Below are positions 1 through 6,458 of a stretch of DNA of 9,105 nucleotides, in pieces; the stretch's first letter is position 1; the number at the start of each line of letters is the position of its first letter. The translations under genes and the position numbers were made by a program. Origin of the DNA: Candidatus Aciduliprofundum sp. (GTDB lineage Archaea > Thermoplasmatota > Thermoplasmata > Thermoplasmatales > Aciduliprofundaceae); NCBI GenBank assembly GCA_015523135.1, contig WAKY01000163.1:1-9105 (forward strand). Direction: 5' to 3'. The notes below the pieces were generated by a model. That model was not told the DNA's origin and did no database searches. It worked only from the letters and a program-made list of their open reading frames with translations.

Positions 1-182
1 CATTGCAAATAACCCCTGGAAATCTGGATTCTCATCTTCGTACTTTAAAAAAGGAAGGGTATGTAAAAATTAAGAAAGTTATAGCAGATAGACCTAGAAC
101 AATGATAGTTATGACAGATAGAGGCGCTCAAGAAACAAAAGAATACTTGAAGAAATTGAAAGATGCAATATCCTCTCTCTAA
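1..182 (+). CDS. Winged-helix transcriptional regulator, C-terminal end (partial)
   Basis: This reading frame is open at the left edge of the window (first full codon at position 3) and ends at TAA 180-182, leaving 59 visible residues. The visible part reads like the recognition helix and wing of a small MarR/ArsR-like winged-helix protein of the HTH_34 type: ITPGNLDSHLRTLKKEGYV, then a basic strand, then RTMIVMTDRGAQETKEYL, which matches the usual 'T-x-x-G' wing exit and closing helix. Such proteins bind DNA as dimers and usually repress nearby genes. The target cannot be told from here; the aldolase unit 56 bp downstream on the same strand is a candidate. A T-rich stretch follows the stop. 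The family call is firm; the ligand and exact family are not known. Confidence 0.8.
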   Translation, partial: LQITPGNLDSHLRTLKKEGYVKIKKVIADRPRTMIVMTDRGAQETKEYLKKLKDAISSL

Positions 183-204
183 TTTTTAATTGAATTAAAC
201 ATCC

Positions 205-238
205 CAAAAACTAAAAATCTTGAATATTATACCCGATT
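205..238 (+). promoter_or_regulatory. Possible promoter for a leaderless aldolase transcript
   Basis: The ATG at 239 has no Shine-Dalgarno-like sequence in the 15 bases before it. An A-rich stretch with a weak TATA-like core at about 212-219 lies roughly 25 bases upstream of the ATG. That is where an archaeal TATA box would sit for a leaderless mRNA starting at or next to the start codon. The box is a poor match, so this is only a suggestion. Confidence 0.3.
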
Positions 239-814
239 ATGTGGCAAGAGATTTCAAAATTTGGTAAGAAGCTAGTTGAGCAAGGCCTTGTAAGCTCTCA
301 TTTTGGAAACATAAGCGTTCGCGTCGGGGACTATATGTACATAACTCGCTCAGGCTCGATGCTTGATGAAATAACTAAAGATGATGTTGTTCGTGTTTCA
401 ATTTACGAGCCTACATCCTTGGATTTAATTGCCTCTTCTGAAGTAACTGCACATAGAGAGATTTATAAAAATACATCAGCACTCGCAATAATTCATGACC
501 ACTCACCCTTTGCTGTGGTAGAATCATTAATTCATAGAGAGATGGGAAAGGATAGAATTGTACCCATAGATTCGGAGGGGTCTTATTTCCTCCATGATAT
601 TCCTATTGTAGAAGGGGGTATAGGTACTGAAAAGCTTGCAAGGAATTTAGCTAGAGCTTTGGAAGAGAGAAAGGCAGCAGTTGTGTACTCCCATGGCGTG
701 TTTGCCCGGGGCAGCATTTTAGAAGAGGCTTTTGTTGTGGCCAGTATGGTGGAGCATTCCTGTAAGATGATGTATTACTTTGATATCTGGAGAGAAATGA
801 ATAAATTACCATAG
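239..814 (+). CDS. Class II aldolase/adducin family protein (fuculose-phosphate aldolase-like)
   Basis: A 191-residue protein covering one class II aldolase domain, the usual length of archaeal and bacterial L-fuculose-1-phosphate aldolase-type enzymes. These are cytoplasmic Zn-dependent enzymes that split ketose 1-phosphates into dihydroxyacetone phosphate and an aldehyde. Family landmarks are present in order: GNIS phosphate loop (residues 23-26), TRSG (36-39), SSE with Glu68 as probable catalytic acid/base, the zinc pair His86-x-His88 in IIHDHSP, and a third zinc ligand His152 in SHGVFARG. All metal ligands are intact, so an active enzyme is expected. The natural substrate cannot be read from the sequence. 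Only 9 bp separate it from the next gene, so the two are probably co-transcribed. Translation appears leaderless. It could equally act in deoxysugar-phosphate or methylthioribulose-like salvage. Confidence 0.88.
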   Translation: MWQEISKFGKKLVEQGLVSSHFGNISVRVGDYMYITRSGSMLDEITKDDVVRVSIYEPTSLDLIASSEVTAHREIYKNTSALAIIHDHSPFAVVESLIHREMGKDRIVPIDSEGSYFLHDIPIVEGGIGTEKLARNLARALEERKAAVVYSHGVFARGSILEEAFVVASMVEHSCKMMYYFDIWREMNKLP

Positions 815-823
815 GGTGTTTGT

Positions 824-1273
824 ATGGATCCCACTATTTTATGGGGATTTACAATTCTCTTTTTTGTAGGATTGTTTCTAATGCCTACATTACTAACATT
901 TTACTATCCAAGAATACGGGCTTATACAAACCCTTGGGTTTGCAGGCATGAACCTTATGATTTTAATTATTCTGGATTTTATAAATGGCAAATGAATTAT
1001 AAAAATATTGTGGCATCGTATTACTGCAAATTACCTAAAAATATCTTCCATAGAGTGTGGCTTAAAGTCACATTGCTAATGTCCATTATGATATATTTCC
1101 CCCTTTTTGTCTCCTTTAGTACCTCTGTTACTTATAATATAAGTATAGGGTATCTCTATCTTTCCGTTATTTGGGCAATGATAATACTATGGATTCTAAA
1201 CTATCACAGCGCGGATTTATTGGATAGAGCATACAAAAAATATCAAGAAGAAAAGAACAAAACTCAAAAATAA
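824..1273 (+). CDS. Unrecognised membrane protein, three predicted helices
   Basis: A 149-residue protein I cannot assign to a family. Hydrophobic segments lie at about residues 5-28, 80-101 and 106-126, with a polar, aromatic-rich stretch between the first two (29-79, including CRHEPYDF and a second Cys at 68) and a charged C-terminal tail (127-149). The ATG at 824 is preceded by GGGTG (814-818), a reasonable archaeal ribosome binding site that overlaps the aldolase stop codon, so the start is well supported and expression with the aldolase is likely. The stop codon (1271-1273) shares its last base with the 107-bp repeat. That the protein is an integral membrane protein is clear; its role is unknown. 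Confidence 0.7.
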   Translation: MDPTILWGFTILFFVGLFLMPTLLTFYYPRIRAYTNPWVCRHEPYDFNYSGFYKWQMNYKNIVASYYCKLPKNIFHRVWLKVTLLMSIMIYFPLFVSFSTSVTYNISIGYLYLSVIWAMIILWILNYHSADLLDRAYKKYQEEKNKTQK

Positions 1274-1379
1274 AATTATTATATTCTTTTTCCCTTATCC
1301 CGTGGCAGTGATTTCCTATGCCTGAGCTTTTAGAAGAGTTGGAAGCACGCTACGAAAAGAGAAAAAGAGAAATGGAATT
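1273..1379 (+). repeat. 107-bp perfect direct repeat, copy 1
   Basis: Every base of 1273-1379 matches 2500-2606 at a constant offset of 1227 bp. The match stops abruptly on both sides (a1272 versus g2499; g1380 versus a2607). The repeat contains a TATA-like element (about 1276-1285), a GTGAT ribosome binding site (1308-1312), the ATG at 1318 and the first 20 codons of the COG1340-like coiled-coil gene, plus two bases of the next codon. Together with copy 2 it brackets a 1,120-bp segment (1380-2499) holding the GH5-like gene. Confidence 0.97.
1276..1312 (+). promoter_or_regulatory. Duplicated TATA-like element and ribosome binding site upstream of the GH5-like gene
   Basis: This is the copy of the coiled-coil gene's control region carried in repeat copy 1. 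The AT-rich TATTATATT core (about 1276-1285) stands about 35 bases before the duplicated ATG at 1318, which fits an archaeal TATA box with a short leader. A GTGAT ribosome binding site (1308-1312) lies five bases before that ATG. No other obvious promoter lies between here and the GH5-like gene, so this copy probably drives it. Confidence 0.5.
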
Positions 1380-1413
1380 GCTTGTTAATTGCTGGAAGTG
1401 GTGGGAAACTTGA
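1318..1413 (+). pseudogene. Truncated 5' end of the COG1340-like coiled-coil gene (31 codons)
   Basis: The ATG at 1318 opens a frame whose first 20 residues are identical to the start of the intact coiled-coil protein encoded at 2545. At 1380 it leaves homology, adds about ten unrelated residues (LLVNCWKWWET) and stops at TGA 1411-1413. It keeps its promoter and ribosome binding site and may still be translated as a 31-residue peptide. Its stop codon overlaps the proposed TTG start of the GH5-like gene by two bases (TTGA at 1410-1413), so ribosomes finishing this remnant could reinitiate on the next gene. It is best seen as a remnant serving as a leader, not as a functional protein. Confidence 0.75.
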
Positions 1414-2435
1414 AAAAGATATTTATATTGACATTAATATTGATATTGCTATTTTCATCTGTTTTTGGATTTTACCTTGGCAATGAGATAACAAGTTCTT
1501 CCACACATTCCCAATATCTACATCCCATAACTGCTAAGCAGTATCAAGAGATGCTTGGAGTTGGAATAAATGTAGATTGGATGACTTATTCTTGGGTAAA
1601 CCACTACTACTTTTATTGGCGCTCTAAAGGAGTAATTGTTCCCTCATATTTTAAAAACAAGGGATTCTCAAATGTTCGTATACGAATTGGTGAGGATGTT
1701 ACCAAAAATAGTACAGTCCTCGTTCAGCTTAAAGAAATAGTAAATGACACACTAAAGGTTAATATGATACCAATAATCACTTATACTGCTCCAGAATTGA
1801 GGGGAAATCCAAAAAATGAGTGTACACAAGAGCACTTTGTAAAGTGGTGGCTTACAGTTGCACAGTATTTTAAAAATTATCCATATACCCTTTCCTACGA
1901 TTTGCTCATAGAATCAAGTGGGGATATAAAGAGCTATCCTGATGTTTTAAATAAAGTGTATTTGCAAACTATATCAGAAATAAGAACTGTCGATCCATAT
2001 CGAATAATATTTGTGACTCCTGCGGGAATATCAAAACCTTCATACCTTAGTGAGCTCAGTATCACAAATGATGGATACATACTAGCTGAATGGCATATTT
2101 ATGCTAGTGGGCCACAGGATTGTTCTTACAATAAGAGTTACATAAATAACTCAATAATGACTGCTCTTAATTGGTCAAAGAATACTGGAATTCTAACATG
2201 GCTTGGTGCATGGAGACCAAACAAGTACCCGAAAAATAGCGGAAAGAATGGTAAGCCAATTTGCTCTATAAATGTAGAACTTAACTTCTCGAAAGCCATG
2301 GTTTCTGCTTTATCCTTTGCACACATACCATATGATATTAATGCAGATACCAGATTTTTTGATATCCAAAACCTCACTTGGTACAGCAGTCAAGAGAGTG
2401 TCCTTAAAATAATACTCCGCTCATCTCCTAAATAA
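1410..2435 (+). CDS. Exported GH5-like (cellulase-fold) protein, possibly catalytically impaired
   Basis: I place the start at TTG 1410, not the upstream TTG 1389. GGTGGG (1400-1405) is then well placed, and the protein begins with a classic signal sequence (MKKIF, then a hydrophobic run to about residue 21). The 341-residue product resembles a GH5 (beta/alpha)8 glycosidase: GFSNVRIRI (strand with conserved Arg), YDLLIES with Glu168 where the acid/base Glu is expected, DPYRIIFVTP, EWHIY with His229/Tyr231, and a late Trp324. The strand-7 motif reads WLGAW where GH5 enzymes usually have GE[FW]: the nucleophile Glu appears to be Ala267 (codon GCA 2208-2210). The usual Asn before the acid/base Glu is Ile. 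Seven N-x-S/T sequons support export and glycosylation. It lies between two 107-bp direct repeats. The fold is fairly sure; activity is doubtful. Confidence 0.68.
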   Translation: MKKIFILTLILILLFSSVFGFYLGNEITSSSTHSQYLHPITAKQYQEMLGVGINVDWMTYSWVNHYYFYWRSKGVIVPSYFKNKGFSNVRIRIGEDVTKNSTVLVQLKEIVNDTLKVNMIPIITYTAPELRGNPKNECTQEHFVKWWLTVAQYFKNYPYTLSYDLLIESSGDIKSYPDVLNKVYLQTISEIRTVDPYRIIFVTPAGISKPSYLSELSITNDGYILAEWHIYASGPQDCSYNKSYINNSIMTALNWSKNTGILTWLGAWRPNKYPKNSGKNGKPICSINVELNFSKAMVSALSFAHIPYDINADTRFFDIQNLTWYSSQESVLKIILRSSPK

Positions 2436-2499
2436 ACTCTGTTATTTCCAAGTAAACATCATAAACCTAAAAACGGTAAAGAAATTTAGAAAACAAACG

Positions 2500-2606
2500 A
2501 AATTATTATATTCTTTTTCCCTTATCCCGTGGCAGTGATTTCCTATGCCTGAGCTTTTAGAAGAGTTGGAAGCACGCTACGAAAAGAGAAAAAGAGAAAT
2601 GGAATT
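2500..2606 (+). repeat. 107-bp perfect direct repeat, copy 2
   Basis: Identical to 1273-1379. This is the copy that continues into the full-length coiled-coil gene, so it is probably the original sequence context, with copy 1 the duplicated one. Upstream (2436-2499) is a 64-bp AT-rich spacer after the GH5-like gene, in which I see no further repeat, inverted termini or RNA gene. Confidence 0.97.
2502..2539 (+). promoter_or_regulatory. Promoter and ribosome binding site of the coiled-coil/UPF0282 operon
   Basis: An AT-rich ATTATTATATT element (2502-2512) lies about 35 bases before the ATG at 2545, followed by a pyrimidine-rich stretch. GTGAT (2535-2539) sits five bases before the ATG and matches the archaeal anti-Shine-Dalgarno region in part. 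The transcript would start near 2533 with a very short leader. Confidence 0.5.
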
Positions 2607-3429
2607 ACATAGAATGCTTAGAGATAAACATAATAAAGAGGCAAGAGAATGGGCTGATAAAAGAGATGAACTAAACAAACAGGTTAAAGAGATGGTTGCA
2701 GAGGCAAAAGAGCATAAGAAAATTAGAGATGAGCTCAACGAGAAGGTTAAAGAGCTTAAAGAAGAACGCAGAAAGTGGAACGAAAAGGTAAAAGATCTAT
2801 CTACAAAGCTTAGGGATGCTCGTTCAAAATTTATGCCTCGCAAAGATTTACCCAATGTTAGCAAACTGAAGAAAAAACTAAGAGAGCTTGAGTTTAAGCA
2901 GCAGACTATGGTTTTAACTCCAGAGAAAGAGAGAGAGCTTGTAGAGCTGATTGACTCACTATACAAGAAAATAATGGAATACGAGAAAATTATAGAAGAA
3001 GAAACAAAGAAAAACAAAGAATTAAATGAATTGCAAAAACAACTTAAAGAGGCAAGGGAAAATGCAGAAAAATATCATCAAGAGGTTGAGAAACTTGTAG
3101 CAGAGGCCCAGGAACATCATAATAAAATGGTTGAGTTATTTGAGAAGGTTGATGAAATTCGCAAAGAGGCAGATGAGGCTCATCGTCTTTATCTAGAGAA
3201 CAAAAAAATTGCAGATGATGAGCATGAGCAGTTTATAGCAGCTGCTAAAGATGTCCGCGATTTTGAGAAGATAATAGCAGGATTGAGACAGAAGAGAATG
3301 GCAAGTAAGAAGAAGCAAGAGAAGAGCGAAATAAAGAAGAAAGCAGAAGAGATTTACGAGAAGTTCAAACGTGGTGAGCCCCTTACCACGGAGGATATAC
3401 TCATCCTCCAGAAAGCGGGGTTACTATGA
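2545..3429 (+). CDS. COG1340-type conserved archaeal coiled-coil protein
   Basis: A 294-residue, extremely charged (Lys/Glu/Arg) protein that is almost entirely coiled coil. Two heptad-rich arms (about 1-95 and 108-250) are separated by a short Pro-containing break (98-103). The middle stretch LRELEFKQQTMVLTPEKERELV (112-133) and the closing KFKRGEPLTTEDILILQKAGLL (273-294) are hallmarks of the archaeal COG1340 family, which databases sometimes mislabel as phosphoserine phosphatase. No catalytic domain or membrane segment is visible, so a scaffolding or structural role is plausible but unproven. Its first 20 codons and promoter are duplicated 1.2 kb upstream. The stop overlaps the next start (ATGA, 3426-3429), indicating translational coupling with the metallo-hydrolase. 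Family assignment is good; function is unknown. Confidence 0.85.
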   Translation: MPELLEELEARYEKRKREMELHRMLRDKHNKEAREWADKRDELNKQVKEMVAEAKEHKKIRDELNEKVKELKEERRKWNEKVKDLSTKLRDARSKFMPRKDLPNVSKLKKKLRELEFKQQTMVLTPEKERELVELIDSLYKKIMEYEKIIEEETKKNKELNELQKQLKEARENAEKYHQEVEKLVAEAQEHHNKMVELFEKVDEIRKEADEAHRLYLENKKIADDEHEQFIAAAKDVRDFEKIIAGLRQKRMASKKKQEKSEIKKKAEEIYEKFKRGEPLTTEDILILQKAGLL

Positions 3430-4247
3430 AAATTTATCCTGTTGCATCGGACTCTTTAGGAGTTCGTTCTCTTTCTGTTTTTATTGAATCTCGTGTTAAT
3501 ATTTTTATAGATCCTTCTGCTGCCCTTGGTCCTTATCGCTACGGTTTGCCCCCAAAGCCATTGGAGATTGAGGCACTGGAAAAATATAAAAGGGAAATAA
3601 GAGAATTAGCCCGCAAAGCGGATATTTTTGTTATTTCTCATTATCACTATGACCATTATGACCCAGATGAGGATTTTTATGAGGGAAAAATAGTGTATGC
3701 AAAGCATTGGAAAGAAAAAATAAATTATAGTCAGAAAAAGAGGGCTTATGTTTTCCACGAGAAATTTTCAGATAAATGCGAGTTGCATTATGTGGATGGA
3801 AAGAAATATGAAATTGAAGGAGTTGAGCTAAAATTCTCCAAACCATTTCCTCATGGAAACGAGAAAACTCGCTTGGGCTTTGTTATAATGACTACTATTG
3901 ATGATGGGGAAACAAGGATTTTGCATGCATCAGATGTAGAAGGCCCCATTGTTGAAGAGGCAGCAGATTACATAATATCAGAATCGCCTGATATTGCAAT
4001 AATTGATGGTCCCGCAACATACTTCCTCGGCTACAGATTCTCTCAGGAAGATTTGAATAGGAGCATAAGAAATCTTATCAAAATATCTGAAAATGTGCCC
4101 AAGGTGATTTTGGACCATCATCTTCTTAGGGATTTAAAATACAAAGACAGACTTTCGGAAGTGTATGCATATGATAATGTTCTCACTTTTGCAGAATTCA
4201 ACAAAGAGCCCATAAATATGCTTGAAGCCCACAGGAAGGAGCTATAA
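3426..4247 (+). CDS. UPF0282 family metallo-beta-lactamase-fold hydrolase (COG2248)
   Basis: A 273-residue predicted cytoplasmic metallo-hydrolase. The signature HxHxDH is present as HYHYDH (His72, His74, Asp76, His77), with later metal-ligand candidates His143 in FPHG, Asp170 in HASD and the His231-His232 pair in LDHHLLRD. The start MKIYPVASDSLGVRSLSVFIE and the FIDPSAALGPYRYGLPP stretch are characteristic of the archaeal UPF0282/COG2248 group, whose substrate is not established. All expected metal ligands appear intact, so an active dinuclear-metal enzyme is likely. It starts inside the stop codon of the coiled-coil gene and has no strong ribosome binding site of its own, so it probably depends on reinitiation. 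The coupling suggests the two products act together. It converges on the aminotransferase gene with a 28-bp gap. Confidence 0.88.
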   Translation: MKIYPVASDSLGVRSLSVFIESRVNIFIDPSAALGPYRYGLPPKPLEIEALEKYKREIRELARKADIFVISHYHYDHYDPDEDFYEGKIVYAKHWKEKINYSQKKRAYVFHEKFSDKCELHYVDGKKYEIEGVELKFSKPFPHGNEKTRLGFVIMTTIDDGETRILHASDVEGPIVEEAADYIISESPDIAIIDGPATYFLGYRFSQEDLNRSIRNLIKISENVPKVILDHHLLRDLKYKDRLSEVYAYDNVLTFAEFNKEPINMLEAHRKEL

Positions 4248-4257
4248 AAAAAGAAAA
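4246..4257 (-). terminator. Oligo-T terminator of the aminotransferase gene
   Basis: Read on the minus strand, just past the aminotransferase stop, there is a TTTTCTTTTTTT tract. Archaeal RNA polymerase commonly terminates at such T-runs without a hairpin. It overlaps the stop codon of the convergent UPF0282 gene. Confidence 0.5.
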
Positions 4258-4275
4258 GAGTGTGTGAGGGTGTAA

Positions 4276-5604
4276 TTATGAGATCTCTCTAAAAACATTT
4301 TCCATGATATCCAAACCTTTTTCAACCACCTCTATAGGTGCCACAATAGGTACGAGTACCCTTATTACATTGCTAAACAGTCCTGCTTTTATCAATATAA
4401 GTCCATTTTCAAGAGCTTTATGTAGTATCTTCTTTGTTTCCTCGGTAGCGGGCTCCTGACTTTCCCTATCTTTAACAAGTTCCATGGCTATCATTGGACC
4501 TAGGCCACGAACATCCCCTATTATTTTGAATTCATCCTGCATGTCCAAGAAGCGCTTGTATATGATATCTCCAATCTTCACCGCATTATCAAGATTTCTC
4601 TCAATTATATCAATTGTTTTGAGAGAGGCCGCACACGCCACAGGATTTCCTCCATAGGTACCTCCTAGACCACCGGGATGCACAGAATCCATAATCTCAG
4701 CTTCTCCAATCACCCCTGAAAGTGGCAATCCAGAGGCCACAGATTTTGCAAAGGTCATTATATGGGGCTCTGTTTCAAAATGTTCTATAGCCCACATCTT
4801 TCCTGTACGACCGAAGCCACTCTGAATCTCATCATCAATAAGGAGCATTTCATTTTCATCTGCGATTTTCTTCAGCTCTGGGAAGAATCCCTTGGGGGGC
4901 ACTATAAACCCACCCTCTCCTTGCAAGGGTTCAGCTATGAATGCAGCAGTTTCCTCGGGGGATATATGGGTTCTAAGCTTGAAATCTATGTACTCCAAAG
5001 TTCTTTGCAAACATTCCTCTGGATCCGTCTTTTTACCTCCCATACATCTATAGGGATAGGGATAGGGCAATTGCCAAATACCAGGTATGGGCATTCCAAG
5101 CTTGTATTTGTATGGTTTGTTCTTTCCCGTAAGGGTCATACCCATTCTTGTCCTTCCATGAAACGCGTGGTCAAAGGTAATTATTCCCTGTTTTCCTGTG
5201 CTGTAGATTGCAATTTTTATGGCATTTTCAACGGCCTCAGCACCGCTGTTAAAAAGGGCCACCTTTTCCAAATTCGCAGGTGTAATCTGTACCATTCTCT
5301 CTGCAAGACGAAGAAATGGTTCATAGGGCAGGACCATAAAGCATGTATGGAGAAGCTTCTCGCTTTGCTCCTTTATTGCTTCCACAACCTCATCAGGAGT
5401 GTGCCCTGCATTTAGAACACCTATACCTCCAGCAAAATCTATGTATACATTTCCATCAACATCCTCCACAAACGCTCCATGTGCTCTCTCCACAACAATC
5501 GGATGCGCCACACTCATCCCCCGAGCCACATATTTATCTTTCATTTTTAAAATCTCTTGAGATTTTGGTCCCGGGGGAACCACCTTTATTTTAGGGCCTT
5601 CCAT
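4276..5604 (-). CDS. Class III (4-aminobutyrate-type) PLP aminotransferase or amino-acid racemase
   Basis: A complete 442-residue class III (subgroup II) PLP enzyme. Visible landmarks: the N-terminal GPKIKVVPPGPKS typical of the archaeal GabT-like branch; DVDGNVYIDFAGGIG (48-62); NSGAEAVENAIK (phosphate-binding Ser/Gly/Ala at 120-122); FHGRT (148-152); IAEPLQGEGG (223-232); DDEIQSGFGRTG, with Asp258 contacting the PLP pyridine; and TFAKS, with Lys287 as the Schiff-base lysine. All catalytic residues are present. In Thermococcales, members of this branch act as broad aminotransferases or as amino-acid racemases, so the GabT substrate should not be assumed. A strong GAGGTGAT ribosome binding site (5610-5617) supports the ATG at 5604 and overlaps the stop of the upstream AOR fragment. 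It probably served amino-acid fermentation together with AOR. Confidence 0.92.
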   Translation of the reverse strand: MEGPKIKVVPPGPKSQEILKMKDKYVARGMSVAHPIVVERAHGAFVEDVDGNVYIDFAGGIGVLNAGHTPDEVVEAIKEQSEKLLHTCFMVLPYEPFLRLAERMVQITPANLEKVALFNSGAEAVENAIKIAIYSTGKQGIITFDHAFHGRTRMGMTLTGKNKPYKYKLGMPIPGIWQLPYPYPYRCMGGKKTDPEECLQRTLEYIDFKLRTHISPEETAAFIAEPLQGEGGFIVPPKGFFPELKKIADENEMLLIDDEIQSGFGRTGKMWAIEHFETEPHIMTFAKSVASGLPLSGVIGEAEIMDSVHPGGLGGTYGGNPVACAASLKTIDIIERNLDNAVKIGDIIYKRFLDMQDEFKIIGDVRGLGPMIAMELVKDRESQEPATEETKKILHKALENGLILIKAGLFSNVIRVLVPIVAPIEVVEKGLDIMENVFREIS

Positions 5605-5609
5605 ATCAC

Positions 5610-5617
5610 ATCACCTC
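5610..5617 (-). promoter_or_regulatory. Strong ribosome binding site for the aminotransferase
   Basis: Read on the minus strand this is GAGGTGAT, a full-length match to the archaeal anti-Shine-Dalgarno sequence, five bases before the ATG. It fixes the start and overlaps the stop codon of the upstream AOR fragment (TGA at 5618-5616), as expected for an operon. Confidence 0.8.
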
Positions 5618-6458
5618 AAAATTTTCCAATATATTCATCCAATCCCAATTCTTCCAATTTCCATCTTGTGGGTCTTCCACTTTCATCCCATCCTCTCGCT
5701 CTATACCAATCTTTTATAGCCTGATGGAACTCATCCCTGTTGATAGCTCTCTTATTTCCATTACCAACATCCACAGGCTCCTCAAAGAACCTATCGGGCA
5801 AGGTATCGTCTCTATGGGTGTATCCCTCTCTAAGGAGAAATAGCCTTTCCATATTCCATATCCTATCCCCTATCTTTAGTATCTCCTCTCCAGAGTACTC
5901 GTAGCCTGTAACCACTGTGAGGGCCTTGGCAATAGTATCTGCATCATCCAGGTATCCATAACGACTTCCAAACTTGCACATTATCATGGAATCCACAACG
6001 GCAAGTATGTTTTGGAAATCTCTTATATACTCATGCTTGCCCCTTATTTGGAACCTATCCATGGTCTTGTATAGTAGCTCAGGCACATACATGGCTGCTC
6101 GCAGATGACACGCGCCTCTGTTGCTCGTAGCATAGTTCAATCCCATTCCCACACTTCCTCGGGGATCATATCCTGGAGGCTCTAATCCTTTTACATGAAT
6201 CGCATATCTCTCAGAACCCCTTCCTATACGCTTGGATGCCTCTCTTACGCCTAAAGATAGAAGATTGCCCACACCCTCTCTTTTTGCAATCTTGTGCAGA
6301 AGATCCAATATTATCTCCTTGTTTCCAAATCTGAAATCCAAGTTATCCACTTCCTCCTTAGTTAGGATTCCCCTCTCGTAAAGCTCCATAAAGAAGGCAA
6401 TTGTGTCTCCAGCGGTTATGGTATCCATACCGTAATCATTGCAAAGAGCATTGGCCCT
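5616..6458 (-). pseudogene. Aldehyde:ferredoxin oxidoreductase, 3' half only (5' truncated)
   Basis: About 280 residues match the C-terminal half of tungstopterin aldehyde:ferredoxin oxidoreductases, which are normally about 600 residues long and oxidise aldehydes to acids while reducing ferredoxin. Visible: LCNDYGMDTITAG (first pterin-binding motif region), HVKGLEPPGYDPRG, SNRGACHLRA, and DSMIMCKF, which carries the fourth iron-sulfur ligand and the second pterin motif. The N-terminal domain and the three clustered cysteines that bind the 4Fe-4S cluster are absent. AOR similarity stops at about 6443-6458, where the sequence becomes, on the other strand, an ABC-transporter ATPase gene. The ATG at 6491 lies inside that foreign sequence and is not a natural AOR start. 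No internal stop or frameshift is seen, so the truncation looks recent. Not expected to be functional. Confidence 0.85.
6439..6458. other. Back-to-back junction between two 5'-truncated genes
   Basis: Reading left (minus strand), AOR similarity begins at the RANALCNDYG region. Reading right (plus strand), ABC-ATPase similarity begins at RALALNPKF, at 6445. In the ATPase frame, the codons to the left are CAA, TTG, TCA and then a TAA stop (6433-6435), not the expected ABC signature region. The two homologies meet or overlap by at most about 15 bp, with no intergenic DNA. This is a rearrangement or assembly junction, not a normal divergent gene pair. Confidence 0.8.

Noticed and set aside
1389..1409. 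TTG 1389 as start of the GH5-like gene
   Set aside because: It lacks an upstream ribosome binding site and puts seven residues ahead of a signal peptide that starts naturally at TTG 1410, which has GGTGGG in front.
1273..2606. Classic insertion sequence or CRISPR-type repeat
   Set aside because: There are only two repeat copies and no transposase or inverted ends, and the insert encodes a glycosidase-like protein; the repeat is a duplicated gene 5' end.
2138..3017. Open frames on the minus strand opposite the GH5-like and coiled-coil genes
   Set aside because: They lie fully inside well supported genes, have low-complexity (Ser/Phe/Leu-rich) products expected from the antisense of Lys/Glu-rich coding sequence, and lack ribosome binding sites.
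4262..4291. Short ORF preceded by GGGTG in the gap after the UPF0282 gene
   Set aside because: The ATG at 4278 is followed by a stop after four codons, and it lies over the 3' end of the convergent aminotransferase gene.
4762..5594. Long plus-strand open frames inside the aminotransferase gene
   Set aside because: They are antisense to a complete enzyme with all catalytic residues in frame; the products resemble no family.
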